DNA from: Herminiimonas sp.
GTDB taxonomy: Bacteria > Pseudomonadota > Gammaproteobacteria > Burkholderiales > Burkholderiaceae_D
DNA: 52,472 bases
Direction: 5' to 3'
Assembly: GCA_028292665.1 (NCBI GenBank)
Contig: JAQGLW010000090.1
Coordinates: 1 to 52,472 of the forward strand
In this document: one piece after another, positions 1 to 9,097 of the stretch
Layout: every line of letters starts with the position of its first letter
How positions within the stretch are numbered: position 1 is the stretch's first letter
Made by a program: the position numbers and the translations under genes
The notes under the pieces: generated by a model
Databases searched by the model: none
What the model saw: only the letters and a program-made list of their open reading frames with translations
Told to the model about the DNA's origin: nothing

Positions 1-275
1 AGGCGGGTGAAGGCCTGGGTGAAGGCGCTTTTGATGGTGGCTGCCGCGGCGCCGGGCACGCCGCCGTAGTCCGCCAGGTTGACCTGGTTGGGTGGCACCG
101 ATGTCACTACCGTGCTGTCGGCAAGCAAAGTCACTCCCTGTGAGCTGGCGACTTCCTCGCGTCCCGAGGCGCCGCCGCCGCATGCCTGTAGTAGCCCGGT
201 GGCACTGGCTGCCAGCGCTCCAAGCAATAAATTGCGACGGCGATTGTCTACTACTTTATGTTTGATTCCGTTCAT
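1..275 (-). CDS. Exported pectate-lyase/GH28-like lipoprotein, N-terminal part
   Basis: Only the first 91 codons are present; the frame runs off the left edge without a stop. The start has an RNRRRNLLLGALAAS-type leader followed by a lipobox-like LLQAC (Cys about residue 32) and a GGG stretch, so the product is probably an exported lipoprotein; the arginines would also allow Tat export. After a low-complexity linker comes VNLADYGGVPGAAAATIKSAF, which resembles the opening beta-helix turn of GH28 and pectate-lyase superfamily proteins (usually V.DYGA.GDG..D.T.AI..A). The catalytic part lies outside the window, so substrate and activity are unknown. An AGAGA ribosome site precedes the ATG. Confidence 0.6.
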   Translation of the reverse strand, partial: MNGIKHKVVDNRRRNLLLGALAASATGLLQACGGGASGREEVASSQGVTLLADSTVVTSVPPNQVNLADYGGVPGAAAATIKSAFTQAFTR

Positions 276-386
276 GAAAATCTCTTTCTCAAATAATTAA
301 GGTCCAACTTGAACTCGACGTAATACAAGGCACAGGAATAGGCACAAGGCGCGGAGCCTTTTCTCCGCGGCCGTATCCTTAAATTG

Positions 387-1325
387 TCAGCACGGCGCTG
401 GTGCGGGCGTTGGTGCCGGAGCTGGTGCTGGTGCCGGAGCTGGTGCCGGAGCTGGTGCCGGAGCAGGTGCCGGAGCAGGTGCCGGAGCAGGTGCAGGTCC
501 TATTACTATGGGAAGATTCTGGGAAATCGTGGCCGAGATCTGTGTCGGCGCAGTAGTCTGGGTGATCAGGTTGATGCCAGAAGGAGAGTCGAGGTCGGAC
601 CGCGCGACGGTGACATTGGCCACGCCGTTGGCGGAGGTGTAACTGACTTGCTTGACTTGGTTCCATGCCCACGTGGTGCCGGTACCGGAATATCGGTAAA
701 GAACGCCGTTCTCGACCAGGAAGTTGGCGCCGATGTTCCCGAAGCGATATCCGGTCAGCGCGTTGCGATCCGTATCGAGTAAGACTTGCACGAAAGACGG
801 TGTGCCGGAATACGGAATCCTGTAATACACGTTCGTCGCGTCGTTGGACGCCTGTGGCGCGGCGACGGTGAGAATCTGGGTAATCTTTGCCGAGACCAAT
901 GTCGGTGGGGTGGTTTTGGTAATCAGATCGATACTCGCAGGCAGACCCAGATCGGCGCGCGAAACCGTCACATTGGCCACGCTGTTGGCATTGGTGTAGC
1001 CGACCTGTTTGATGAATGTCCAGGACCAGCTACCGGCGGTGCCGCTGTATCGGTAAAGCGCCCCGTTTTCGATCAGGTAGTTCGCGCCGGTTCCTCCGGT
1101 GGGGAAACCGGTCGCGGCATTGCGGTCCGTATCGAGGTAGACTTGCACCAATGTCGGTGTGCCGGAATAGGGGATCTTGTAATACACATTTGTCGCGTCG
1201 TTGCTCATTTGCAGCGTCGAAGTCTGGGCGAATGCAATAGGAGCCAGCAAACATCCGGCGGACAGCAGGACGACACGCGAACGGCGATGAGTAAGCGGCA
1301 TTAATTTTGTAAATAACCGGTGCAT
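387..1325 (-). CDS. Exported protein with two tandem repeat domains and a Pro-Ala tail
   Basis: The 312-aa product has a signal peptide ending near AFAQ (residue about 34). Two copies of a roughly 110-residue domain follow, about residues 41-150 and 159-270. Each copy carries SNDATNVYY.IPYSGTP, LDTDRNA.TG, GAN.L.ENG.LYRYSGT and VANVTV.R.DL, so the second arose by tandem duplication. LDTDRNA is Asp-rich and could bind calcium, which is inference. Residues 276-311 are almost pure Pro-Ala and the protein stops directly after them with a terminal Cys, so the linker leads to no domain. It lies upstream of the pectate-lyase-like gene on the same strand with a 111-nt gap. Family not recognised. An alternative ATG exists eight codons downstream, without a better ribosome site. 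Confidence 0.7.
   Translation of the reverse strand: MHRLFTKLMPLTHRRSRVVLLSAGCLLAPIAFAQTSTLQMSNDATNVYYKIPYSGTPTLVQVYLDTDRNAATGFPTGGTGANYLIENGALYRYSGTAGSWSWTFIKQVGYTNANSVANVTVSRADLGLPASIDLITKTTPPTLVSAKITQILTVAAPQASNDATNVYYRIPYSGTPSFVQVLLDTDRNALTGYRFGNIGANFLVENGVLYRYSGTGTTWAWNQVKQVSYTSANGVANVTVARSDLDSPSGINLITQTTAPTQISATISQNLPIVIGPAPAPAPAPAPAPAPAPAPAPAPAPAPAPTPAPAPC
400..497. repeat. Short-period tandem repeat coding for Pro-Ala
   Basis: Imperfect 6/12-bp units of the type GGTGCCGGAGCT and GGTGCCGGAGCA are stacked about eight times. They encode the (PA)n tail of the exported protein on the minus strand. Such repeats change length easily by slippage, and a length change that is not a multiple of three would move the C-terminus into another frame. 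Confidence 0.8.
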
Positions 1326-2883
1326 GTTTATGAGATCTTTCTGATGGTTGTGAGCGTGGCAAGCCTTACCCCTGATACAGCGCGGCGAGGACTATTCACG
1401 AGGGTGAAGGGAAACAGATAAAAGGCCTTGCTTATGCAGCGCAGCCGGACAAAGGTAAATGGCGGACGGGATTCACACCGCTTCTCAAGCAGAAGGCATG
1501 TCTGGAACATGACGGCCTGGGATGCGATAGCCAGGGATGAAGCAGTTTCATTGATGGTCCGCCAAGGCGGTTCTTCGCCTCGCGCCGGACGGACAGTTTC
1601 ACGGCCGGCATGGAAGCGGCCGGCGGCAGGAATCCACAAAAGCTCATGGATAGGACTCATTGTGATAATTCGGTGGCGGAAGCAAGATGCACTGCTTGGC
1701 GAATTTCAATCAACGTCATTGCGCCGGGGTGGTGCATCCAGCGAGTGCCGGATGTGAAGCGAGGAAAACGTGATCCGCGAGAAGCCGGGACGCATGCAGA
1801 TCGCACGGAGGTGCGCGGAAATGCGAACGTGGTCAAAAGGCTGCAAGAAGGTCGCGATAGCGACCTGATATTGATTGAGAAAGGGATGTACGAAGGGATT
1901 TGACTGATTGAGACGTTGGGTGCTGCCACTGCTCCTCCCGTATTGCAAGATATGAACGATTCAGATGCCACATGCTCTTGATTAAAATGAATGTGGGCGA
2001 TAAAAAATAGGCGATGAAAGTAAGCGTCAGAGTTTTTCCTCAAGGGAATAGTTCCGTCCGGTAAAAAATCTTTTGGCTTAAAGTAATTGGAACTACGCCG
2101 GCACTTTTGCCAATCAGGTTGTTGCTAATGCAAGCGTGCATTGCCAGAAAGGCGTTTTTTCAACGGAGTCGATCAGTGCTGTGTGCCGCCATTAGTAGCC
2201 TGGAAGGTCCAACCGCAGGAACGATGTGCAAGCCAATGGACAAGTGCTGGCATCCCCCGCTGAGCGCGTTGCAGCAATCGCAGTGAAGCTGCCCATGCTG
2301 CCCAGGGCATGCATCAAATCGCGGCAGCATCGTAGTCATACTGGATTGCACTGAACCGGCTTGAGGAAAGATGAAGCGCGGGCTTTTCCGGTCGCGGCTG
2401 CGTTGCAAGGCGGCCGCGACCGGACGATGACCGGACGATCAACGGGAGCGTGACAATACGCCGGATGGCGCATTCACTGAAAACCGATGTGGGTGATGAC
2501 ATATCCGGTTGACTTCGAAATCACATGGCTTACTTTTACGTTCGCTGACTATTGATTTGAATGTGACCAGCGCCTTGTCGGCTAACGCTTGCCGCGGAAT
2601 TTTCCCCGTGACGAGTAGTCGATGAACAATCATTGCGAACCTGTTTTGTTTCGGGGGATAGTCCGTTAATCATTTTGAAGTCATAAAGGCTAATGTTATG
2701 ACGTTTAATATTTCTCAATCGCTCTTGTTATTCGAACCTCTATTTTGAATGACGGAGGAAGTGGCAAGGCTGTTAATGAATTTTCTCCTGCATATTCACA
2801 AGAAGGCATTTCTGGTCAGCAGACAAAAGGCAATAATTAAACCGCACGTGAGTGATAGACCAGCACTTGAGCTAGAGGCATAT
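1326..2883. other. Long stretch without a convincing gene
   Basis: About 1.55 kb between the exported repeat protein and the methyltransferase pseudogene. Open frames here (for example minus-strand frames near 1328-1660 and 2160-2408) show no recognisable domain, no good ribosome site and mutually overlapping frames, so I do not call them. The stretch holds the inverted repeat at 2388-2423. From about 2500 rightward it becomes AT-rich. No riboswitch or tRNA-like fold was recognised. Confidence 0.5.
2388..2439. repeat. 11-bp inverted repeat followed by an 11-bp direct repeat
   Basis: CCGGTCGCGGC (2388-2398) and GCCGCGACCGG (2413-2423) are perfect reverse complements with a 14-nt loop. The right arm runs into GACCGGACGAT repeated twice (2418-2428, 2429-2439). 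There is no T-run, so a simple intrinsic terminator is unlikely. Function unknown. Confidence 0.6.
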
Positions 2884-3899
2884 ATGAATCTCAGACCGAT
2901 TATTTTTGGAATTAAAAGCTACATTCCCGGAGCTATACACCGTTTTCAAGCCAATTCAGGCGGTGGAACAACCTCTGCCCGGTATTGTTATTCCGTATGG
3001 CTGCGGCATTTGGCAATGGCAAAGATTAACGGGCTTGATCCTCTGCCGAAGGTTGTCGCGGAATTAGGTCCGGGAGATTCATTGGGCGTCGGCTTGGCCG
3101 CATTGATTTCCGGTTCGGAAAAATTCCTTGCCTTTGATGTGCTCAGCTATGCGAATACGGAAATGAATCTGAAGGTTTTCGATGAGCTGATACCCATGTT
3201 CAGGAACAGAATCGATATACCCGGAGACCAGGAGTTTCCTGCAGTAAGCCCCGTTTGAACAATTATGATTTTCCGCGAGACATTCTTGACGATGCCCGAT
3301 TGAAGCATGCATTGGAGCCATCCCAGCTTGAAAAAATAAGGGAGTCGATTATCAATATCGGGAGCAGGGAATCGGCGATTGAATATAAAGTACCCTAGTT
3401 CAGCTTGGACGTCGTCAAGCGCGGATCGGTAGATATGATCTTTTCGCAAGCGGTTCTCGAACACGTGGAGGATCTTCTCAACACATACAAGGCGATGAAC
3501 TTATGGCTAAAGCCCGCCGGCTATGTTTCGCATACCATTGATTTTCAATGCCATGGGACCGCTGACGAATGGAATGGACACTGGACTCATTCGGATCTCA
3601 TGTGGAAAATAATTAAAGGAAAGTGGCCCTTCCTATTGAATAGGGAGCCGCACTCAAGGCATATTGCCTTTTTGCAGGAACATGGATTCAGAATCGTAGC
3701 CGACCGAATCACCACCGTGAAATCGAATATCAATAAAGAAGATCTCGCGCAGAAATTCAGATATTTGACTGAAGAGGATTTGATTACAACCGGCTCATTT
3801 ATTCAAGCGATAAAGCTCTCACGGGAAACACAAGATATGCACCCTGGCTTTTTCAATCCCAAGCCGGGGTCCGAAAATCTGAGAGATTCGGAGGCATAA
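2884..3899 (+). pseudogene. Broken class I SAM-dependent methyltransferase
   Basis: The first frame (likely start MNLRPIIFGIKSY at 2884; upstream ATGs at 2749 and 2776 are possible) contains the SAM-binding motif I VVAELGPGDSLGVGLAAL and stops at 3258. Homology-like sequence continues in another frame from about 3250 (RLNNYDFPRDILDDARLKHALE), meets an in-frame TAG at 3396-3398, and goes on with VDMIFSQAVLEHVEDLLNTY, the usual post-motif II/III part, to 3899. Two separate lesions, a frameshift at the CCCC run near 3249-3252 and a nonsense codon, make this a pseudogene unless both are sequencing errors. The family resembles methyltransferases of surface-polysaccharide clusters, but no such cluster is present. 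The gene is AT-rich compared with its surroundings, which suggests transfer and decay. Confidence 0.8.
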
Positions 3900-4825
3900 C
3901 CTATAGTAGTTTCGAATTGATCGTACAGTAAGGCCACCAAAGGGTGGGGTTACCCGGCATGACGACAGAGCAAAAGAATGCGCGAAATCAGTTGCTTGGG
4001 GGCGCGATATTTCAAATGACTACTCTCTTCTAAACGAATTTCCAAAATCCATGTGGCAATAGAAATTCATAGCTGCCGGTACAAAGGCAGGCTAAATAAA
4101 ATTGCCGCATGCCATGTTTCAGTATGGAAATATAGAGTTAGAGACAGTCGGAGAAGTTCAATGCAGTCGGGAAATATTTTGTCAGGCATAAGCTGGGCCT
4201 ATACCTGAATGCTGCACAAAATGTACAAGAATTGCTTTTGGAAAAAAGAAAACCGCAATTAATTCTTCCGCACTTTATCCATCGGAGACATTGATGAATG
4301 CAAAAAAAAATAGATGCAGGAATGAAATATTTCTAACTTGGCGCTGCATTAGATGACATGAAATCAATGGCGAATCCATCAAGCCTGTCTTGCATGCGCG
4401 CTCCGATGCTCCTTTCTTGACGGCTCCATATCCTGCAAGCCGGTAAGAGAGGTATATGACACAAACTAATTAATTAATATAAGGACAATCTGATTGATCT
4501 GATTGACTTGAGCGGGGATTAAAAGCGCAAGAGGCGTATTCGTTTATAACGAGAGATTTTTTCCGGAGTGTATGGGGTAGTCTTGATCTCACCCACGAAC
4601 GGCGGACGCCTTGAAAGAGGGGCGATTTGATGCTTCAAAGTCCAACGGGCTTGCAGGGTAGACGATGCCGATACAGTCGGTGAGCGTCTCCCGGCGTCGG
4701 CTATGCGCGCTTGGAGATCGAGCAGGCAGCGTAATAGCTGCTCACCGACACGCGCAATGCGCGTCACTACGAGCACCGCACATGACATCGAGATCGAGGA
4801 ATCAACCTCGATGAGACTGCTTTCC
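3900..4825. other. AT-rich stretch without a convincing gene
   Basis: About 0.9 kb downstream of the methyltransferase pseudogene. It is AT-rich up to about 4500 and has no long open frame. A minus-strand frame at 4519-4902 overlaps the end of the next gene and has no recognisable domain or start signal. I saw no transposase remnant, terminal inverted repeats or attachment site that would explain the composition. Confidence 0.45.
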
Positions 4826-5212
4826 TTAGTGCGGTTTTCCAGTACGCCTCTCCGGTCCATCGTAAAGTCCTGATGCAGGATCCAAACCCAGCTTGCCGAC
4901 AATATCGATCCATACTCTTTTCATGTTCAGTGCTTCCTGAGGCGGAAGCTCGAAATTGAGCCAGCCGAATCCACCGTGACGCACACGCAGCAGCGATGCC
5001 TTTGTCATGTTGTCGGTTCGAATGAAATACTGCGGATTGAACACCACGGTTTCAATCAGCGGCGGCTCATCCGGCACCTTTTCGTTCATCTGGGCTCGAA
5101 CGCGCGCCAAGCGCTCGATCTGTTCATCCAGTTCCTTTGCGGTATAGGATATGGATTCATTCCCCAGCGATAAATCGACAGTGCCGTCAGGATTTAATTT
5201 TGGTTTAAGCAT
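4826..5212 (-). CDS. Conserved-looking hypothetical protein, 128 aa
   Basis: I chose the start MLKPKLNPDGTVDLSLG at 5212; ATGs at 5233 and 5242 in the same frame are alternatives. The product is soluble and acidic, with a predicted helix TAKELDEQIERLARVRAQMNEKV (about residues 24-46) and a later part rich in aromatic and hydrophobic residues (ETVVFNPQYFIRTD, GGFGWLNFELPPQEA). There is no signal peptide and no membrane segment. I do not recognise the family. It lies alone between the AT-rich stretch and a DUF1810 gene on the same strand, with a gap of about 140 nt. Confidence 0.6.
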   Translation of the reverse strand: MLKPKLNPDGTVDLSLGNESISYTAKELDEQIERLARVRAQMNEKVPDEPPLIETVVFNPQYFIRTDNMTKASLLRVRHGGFGWLNFELPPQEALNMKRVWIDIVGKLGLDPASGLYDGPERRTGKPH

Positions 5213-5353
5213 GATTGAGGGACCCTTCGCCATGAGTGACATCTGATACGGTAAATCATTGCTCGCATGATGCGCCAGTGCGGGATGAACGAGCAACGCA
5301 CGTTTTTTCCTGGACTATCTTATTCGCACTCGCTTGCTTTGCATCTTCAACAA

Positions 5354-5773
5354 TTACAGCAGTGCCATTGTCGCAGGATCAGGTTTCCCCCCGAAATATT
5401 TTCGCAGGCATTCAACGAAAATTTCATTGTCCGGAGTTGCCTGCGCGAACAAGGTCATCGATGACCGGAATTTCATGTCATCCGGATTGCCGAAAATCTC
5501 TTCGACTGAAAGCCCGTCCAGATCGGCTACCAGCCGGCTGCACTCGCGCAGTCTGGGGCCAAGAACCGGGTGCGTCAGATACGCTTTGGCTTCCTCAAGA
5601 GAAGAGATTGCAAACATGCGCGCCGGTACGCTGCGGCCCAGGCCCTTGATTTGGGGAAAGATAAACCACATCCAATGACTTCGTTTATTCCCCGCGCGCA
5701 GTTCTGCGCAGACGTTGTCGAAGACCGGCCGCTGGGCATCCACGAAGCGTTGCAGATGGTATCGATCATTCAT
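5354..5773 (-). CDS. DUF1810 family protein
   Basis: The 139-aa product starts MNDRYHLQRFVDAQ and carries KRSHWMWFIFPQIKGLGRS, the signature of the DUF1810 family (usual length about 140 residues), and ends with a YFGGKPDPATMALL-type C-terminus also typical of the family. GGAGCA lies just upstream of the ATG at 5773; the open frame extends further up, but that part is not family-like. DUF1810 proteins are small soluble proteins of unknown biochemical role. The gene lies downstream of the Bug-receptor gene on the same strand with a 204-nt gap, so it is probably not part of that operon. Confidence 0.85.
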   Translation of the reverse strand: MNDRYHLQRFVDAQRPVFDNVCAELRAGNKRSHWMWFIFPQIKGLGRSVPARMFAISSLEEAKAYLTHPVLGPRLRECSRLVADLDGLSVEEIFGNPDDMKFRSSMTLFAQATPDNEIFVECLRKYFGGKPDPATMALL

Positions 5774-5977
5774 GTGCTGCTCCGGCATTGCAGAAGGCGG
5801 AGACGGGAAGCGGAGCGAAAAAGCGCTGCAAGATGAGATGGATTCTAACTGATTGGCCAGACTGTCGTATCGAAACCCGGCCGGCGTTTCCGCAATTTCG
5901 TTCTCCAATACGGACTGCGATCCTTCCTTTGCCGATCTGCCTGCCAACCACGGCAGACCGGTCACCCGCATCAGGAC

Positions 5978-6955
5978 TTAATCGATCTTGATGCCAAGCG
6001 TTTTGATGATCTTGCCCCATTTGACGATATCCTTGCTGACGATATCGCTGAACTGTTCCTGCGAGATCGTCTGCACTTCGAGGCCTTGCTGTCCGAGCTT
6101 GGAAACCACTTCCGGATCTTTCAGAACTTTTTCGATTGCAGCACGGAGTTTTTGCACGACCGGCTGCGGCGTCCCGGCAGGCGCGAAGAAGCCATACCAC
6201 GGTTCGTACTCGAAGCCCTTTACGCCGGCCTCATCGAGCGTCGGCAGCTTCGGCAGGGCCGGCGAACGGCGCTTGCCCGATGTGGCGATGGCCCGTACCC
6301 TGCCGGACTGGATGTATGGCATCACAGCGGGAATCGTCAGCAGCATCGCCTGGATCTGGCCGGACATCAGGTCAACCAGCGCCGGGCCCGAGCCTTTGTA
6401 CGGCACATGTTCCATCTTGATGCCGCTTGCCGACTGCAGTACCTCCATCGGCAGATGTCCGGCGCTGCCGAAGCCGCCGGAACCGTAATTGATCTTGCCC
6501 GGCTTGGAATGTGCGTATGAGAGAAACTCGCCGACCGTCTTTACCGGCAGATTGTTCGTTACCACCAGCACGTTGGGTGTCGCGCCGATGTAGGCAAGCG
6601 GCATGACATCGCGCGTCGTGTCGAATGAAAGCTTGTCGTACAGCGACGCGTTGAACGCAAGACCCTGGTGATGAACCATCAGGGTATAGCCGTCAGGCGC
6701 GGCATGCGCCAGCATCGCCGTCGCGATGGTGCCGCCGGCGCCGCCGCGGTTATCGACGATGACGCTCTGGCCAAGCTCGCGGCCGAGTTTCTGTCCGACG
6801 ATGCGGGCGACGATGTCGACAGTGCCGCCGCTGGCGAACGGAGCGAGGATGGTGACCGGCCTGGTCGGCCAGTCGGCTGCCGCAGCAGGTTGCGCGGCGA
6901 CTGCTGCCAGAAGAACGAGTGCGGCAAAAAATCTGCCAATGCTTCGAGTTGACAT
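5978..6955 (-). CDS. Bug/TctC-family periplasmic solute receptor
   Basis: The 325-aa protein has a signal peptide (cleavage near AAA-ADWP, about residue 26) and typical Bug-family blocks: WPTRPVTILAPFASGGTVDIVARIV, VDNRGGAGGTIAT, DGYTLMVHHQGLAFN, PNVLVVTNNLPVKTV, HVPYKGSGPALVDLMSGQIQAML and the AIATSGKRRSPALPKLPTLDEAG region. Receptors of this group bind small carboxylates and similar ligands in the periplasm, classically for TctAB tripartite transporters; many in Burkholderiales are orphans, and no TctA/TctB gene is seen here. It starts 11 nt after the enolase-superfamily gene and is the third gene of the 8959-5978 operon, so the ligand is probably the substrate of the two enzymes. Confidence 0.93.
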   Translation of the reverse strand: MSTRSIGRFFAALVLLAAVAAQPAAAADWPTRPVTILAPFASGGTVDIVARIVGQKLGRELGQSVIVDNRGGAGGTIATAMLAHAAPDGYTLMVHHQGLAFNASLYDKLSFDTTRDVMPLAYIGATPNVLVVTNNLPVKTVGEFLSYAHSKPGKINYGSGGFGSAGHLPMEVLQSASGIKMEHVPYKGSGPALVDLMSGQIQAMLLTIPAVMPYIQSGRVRAIATSGKRRSPALPKLPTLDEAGVKGFEYEPWYGFFAPAGTPQPVVQKLRAAIEKVLKDPEVVSKLGQQGLEVQTISQEQFSDIVSKDIVKWGKIIKTLGIKID

Positions 6956-6966
6956 CTTGTTTCTCC

Positions 6967-8088
6967 TTAAGCGTCGAAATGATAGCGCCGGACTTTCTCG
7001 TCGTCGAGTTCGACGCCCAGTCCGGGACCGGCAGGCACTGCGATCTGCCCCGAACTGATGTCGAGTTTGGATGTCACGATGTCGTCGGCCGTTTTCAGCG
7101 GACCGACGCATTCGAGACCGTCGATGACATTGTCGCTGGTGCATGCCAGCATGATCTCGGCGACGGTGTTCACTCCGAGCCCGAAGCCGTGGCCGATGAT
7201 AACCTTCATTCCGGCCGCCGTTGCCGTTTCCAGCATGCGCCGGCATTTCAGGAAGCCGCCTTGTTTCATCACCTTCAGCTTGACGATATCGGCGCAGTCA
7301 GCGCGGATGACCGCGATCAGGCTTTCATGATCGGTAATCGATTCGTCCGCCATGACCGGGATGCCGATCGCCTGCCTTACTTTCGCCATGCCGGCCAGAT
7401 CGTTATCTGCAACCGGTTGTTCGAGCAGTTGCATGTTGAACGGTTCAAGCAGGCGGCCGAGCGCGATTGCGTCATCGACGCTATAGCCGGCGTTCGCGTC
7501 GGCGCGCAAGGCCATCGCCGGTCCGACCGCTTCGCGCACTGCCATGATGCGGTCGCGATCGGCGTCGATGCCGCCGCCGACCTTGATCTTGGCGGACCGG
7601 AAGCCGCGGTCGAACCACTTGCGCGCCTCGGCAGCCGCTTCGTCGGGCGGAATGATGCCGACCCAGGCATTGAAGCGCACCGTCTCGACCATTGCCCCGC
7701 CGAGATATTGATGCACCGGAATGCCGAGCCGGCGTGCCAGCAGATCGACACATGCCATCTCGACTGCCGCCTTGGCATCGAGATAACCGGGCAGCGCTTC
7801 GTCCATCGCCTGCACGATCCGGTGCGGATTGCCGGCATCGCGGCCGTTCACCAGCGGCGCCAGACGGTCGCGTATCGCGGCCAGCGACTGTTCGATGGTT
7901 TCGACCGAATAGCCGGGGGAAGGGTCTATGTTGCCGAGGCCGATCGATCCGTCGGCGGCGGTCAGGCGAACCAGCACGCTCTTTTGCGCGGTCTTGGTGA
8001 TGTAGGCATTGCGAAAACCCGGACCGACCAGGGGAATGGCCACACCGAAGACTTCGACGCGGCGGATGGGAAGATGAAGGCCGTCCAT
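6967..8088 (-). CDS. Mandelate racemase/muconate lactonizing enzyme family protein
   Basis: The 373-aa enolase-superfamily enzyme shows the expected active-site pattern: K167-I-K169 in SAKIKVGGG on the second barrel strand, metal ligands D197 (LRADANAGY), E223 (LLEQP) and D248 (MADES), and K272 in IVKLKVMKQGG. The Lys on both sides is the muconate-lactonizing-enzyme arrangement rather than the His-Asp pair of mandelate racemase. Such enzymes abstract a proton alpha to a carboxylate and then isomerise, cycloisomerise or epimerise. The substrate cannot be read from sequence. The gene begins 4 nt after the dioxygenase stop and is followed 11 nt later by the Bug receptor, a tight operon. Confidence 0.92.
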   Translation of the reverse strand: MDGLHLPIRRVEVFGVAIPLVGPGFRNAYITKTAQKSVLVRLTAADGSIGLGNIDPSPGYSVETIEQSLAAIRDRLAPLVNGRDAGNPHRIVQAMDEALPGYLDAKAAVEMACVDLLARRLGIPVHQYLGGAMVETVRFNAWVGIIPPDEAAAEARKWFDRGFRSAKIKVGGGIDADRDRIMAVREAVGPAMALRADANAGYSVDDAIALGRLLEPFNMQLLEQPVADNDLAGMAKVRQAIGIPVMADESITDHESLIAVIRADCADIVKLKVMKQGGFLKCRRMLETATAAGMKVIIGHGFGLGVNTVAEIMLACTSDNVIDGLECVGPLKTADDIVTSKLDISSGQIAVPAGPGLGVELDDEKVRRYHFDA

Positions 8089-8092
8089 GCGT

Positions 8093-8959
8093 TCAGGCTC
8101 CGAAGGCCACGACAGCGGGCCCCTTGATCTGCGTCCGGTGCATGACCCGGCGCGCGTCGGGATCGAACGAATCGCGGCGATGCAGCGTGCAGCGGTTGTC
8201 CCACAAGATCAGATCGTGCAGGCGCCATTGCTGGCGGAACGTGAATTCCGTCCGGGTCGCATGCTCCCACAGCGCGTCGAGCAAAGCTTCGCTTGCAGGC
8301 AAATCCATGCCGACGATGTAGCTGTTGCGGCGGCGGCCGAGAAACAGCGCAGCGCGGCCGGTGTCGGGATGTTGTATGACGAGCGGCTGATGTGCGCCGG
8401 GCGCCTCGCGCGGATCGGTGATTGCCTTCATGCCCTTGCGCATCATGCCGGCGCTATTGTAGGTCGAATCGTGAATCGCCTTGCGGCCCGCGATCTTCGC
8501 CTTCATCTCCGCGGGCAGGGTTTGATACGCAAGATACATGTTCGACCAGAACGTGTCTCCTCCGCTTTCAGGGACTTCAAGAGCATGCAGCATGGCGGCG
8601 CGCGGCGGGTTGGCAACATAGGTCATGTCGCAGTGCCAGACGGCTTCGCCATCGCCGAGATTGCCGATCGGCTCGCCGCCGACTTTCACGTTTGAAATCA
8701 CGTTGATCTCGGGGAAATCGCTGAGAAACGGCTTTCCGTACGGATTCGGACCGGGAGGATCGAGTTCGCCGAACAGGCCGCTCAGTGCAAGCAATTGCGG
8801 GTCGGACAGCAGCTGGCCGCGAAAGCGCAGGACCAGATGATCGGCCCACGCCTGTTTGATTTCCGCCAATGTGTCGGCGTCTATCGGCCGGCGTAGATCA
8901 ATGCCGGAAATTTCCGCGCCAAGGGCAGGCGCGAGCGGTGTTACGGTGATGCGGTTCAT
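8093..8959 (-). CDS. TauD/TfdA-family Fe(II)/2-oxoglutarate dioxygenase
   Basis: The 288-aa product has the 2-His-1-carboxylate iron site: H109-x-D111 in AVWHCDMTY and H260 in DNRCTLHRRD, with arginines nearby (RRVMHRTQIKG) to bind 2-oxoglutarate. The N-terminal GAEISGIDLRRPIDADTLAEI block is typical of taurine and 2,4-D dioxygenases. These enzymes hydroxylate a small acidic substrate so that it breaks down, releasing succinate and CO2. It is the first gene of the operon with the enolase-superfamily enzyme and the Bug receptor and is transcribed away from the LysR gene at 9098. Sulfonates, aryloxyacids and hydroxy- or keto-acids are all possible substrates. Confidence 0.92.
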   Translation of the reverse strand: MNRITVTPLAPALGAEISGIDLRRPIDADTLAEIKQAWADHLVLRFRGQLLSDPQLLALSGLFGELDPPGPNPYGKPFLSDFPEINVISNVKVGGEPIGNLGDGEAVWHCDMTYVANPPRAAMLHALEVPESGGDTFWSNMYLAYQTLPAEMKAKIAGRKAIHDSTYNSAGMMRKGMKAITDPREAPGAHQPLVIQHPDTGRAALFLGRRRNSYIVGMDLPASEALLDALWEHATRTEFTFRQQWRLHDLILWDNRCTLHRRDSFDPDARRVMHRTQIKGPAVVAFGA

Positions 8960-9021
8960 CGGGAATCTCCTTGTACATATTAACTGGCACCGGCATCAAA
9001 ATAGCAGCCTGCCGTAATGCC

Positions 9022-9038
9022 GTAAATGATATATTTAC
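9022..9038. promoter_or_regulatory. 17-bp palindrome, likely LysR-type operator
   Basis: GTAAAT-GATAT-ATTTAC is a perfect interrupted inverted repeat in the 138-bp gap between the divergent dioxygenase and LysR genes. A direct repeat GCCGTAA (9011-9017 and 9019-9025) overlaps its left arm. The position fits the usual autoregulatory site of a LysR-type regulator, but binding is inference. Confidence 0.6.
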
Positions 9039-9097
9039 CGGATACGGTGATGCCTATTTCATATCGCCCTGATCTCGACACTTTTGATTGACTGCAC

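Noticed and set aside
400-497. Regular short repeats resembling a CRISPR array
   Set aside because: Repeat units are only 6-12 bp without spacers and code for a Pro-Ala tail.
1328-1660. 110-codon minus-strand frame and a possible riboswitch upstream of the repeat protein
   Set aside because: No ribosome site or domain for the frame, and no match to a cyclic di-GMP or other riboswitch consensus that I could recognise.
6919-8127. 402-codon open frame on the plus strand
   Set aside because: Antisense to the enolase-superfamily gene, whose catalytic residues are all visible.
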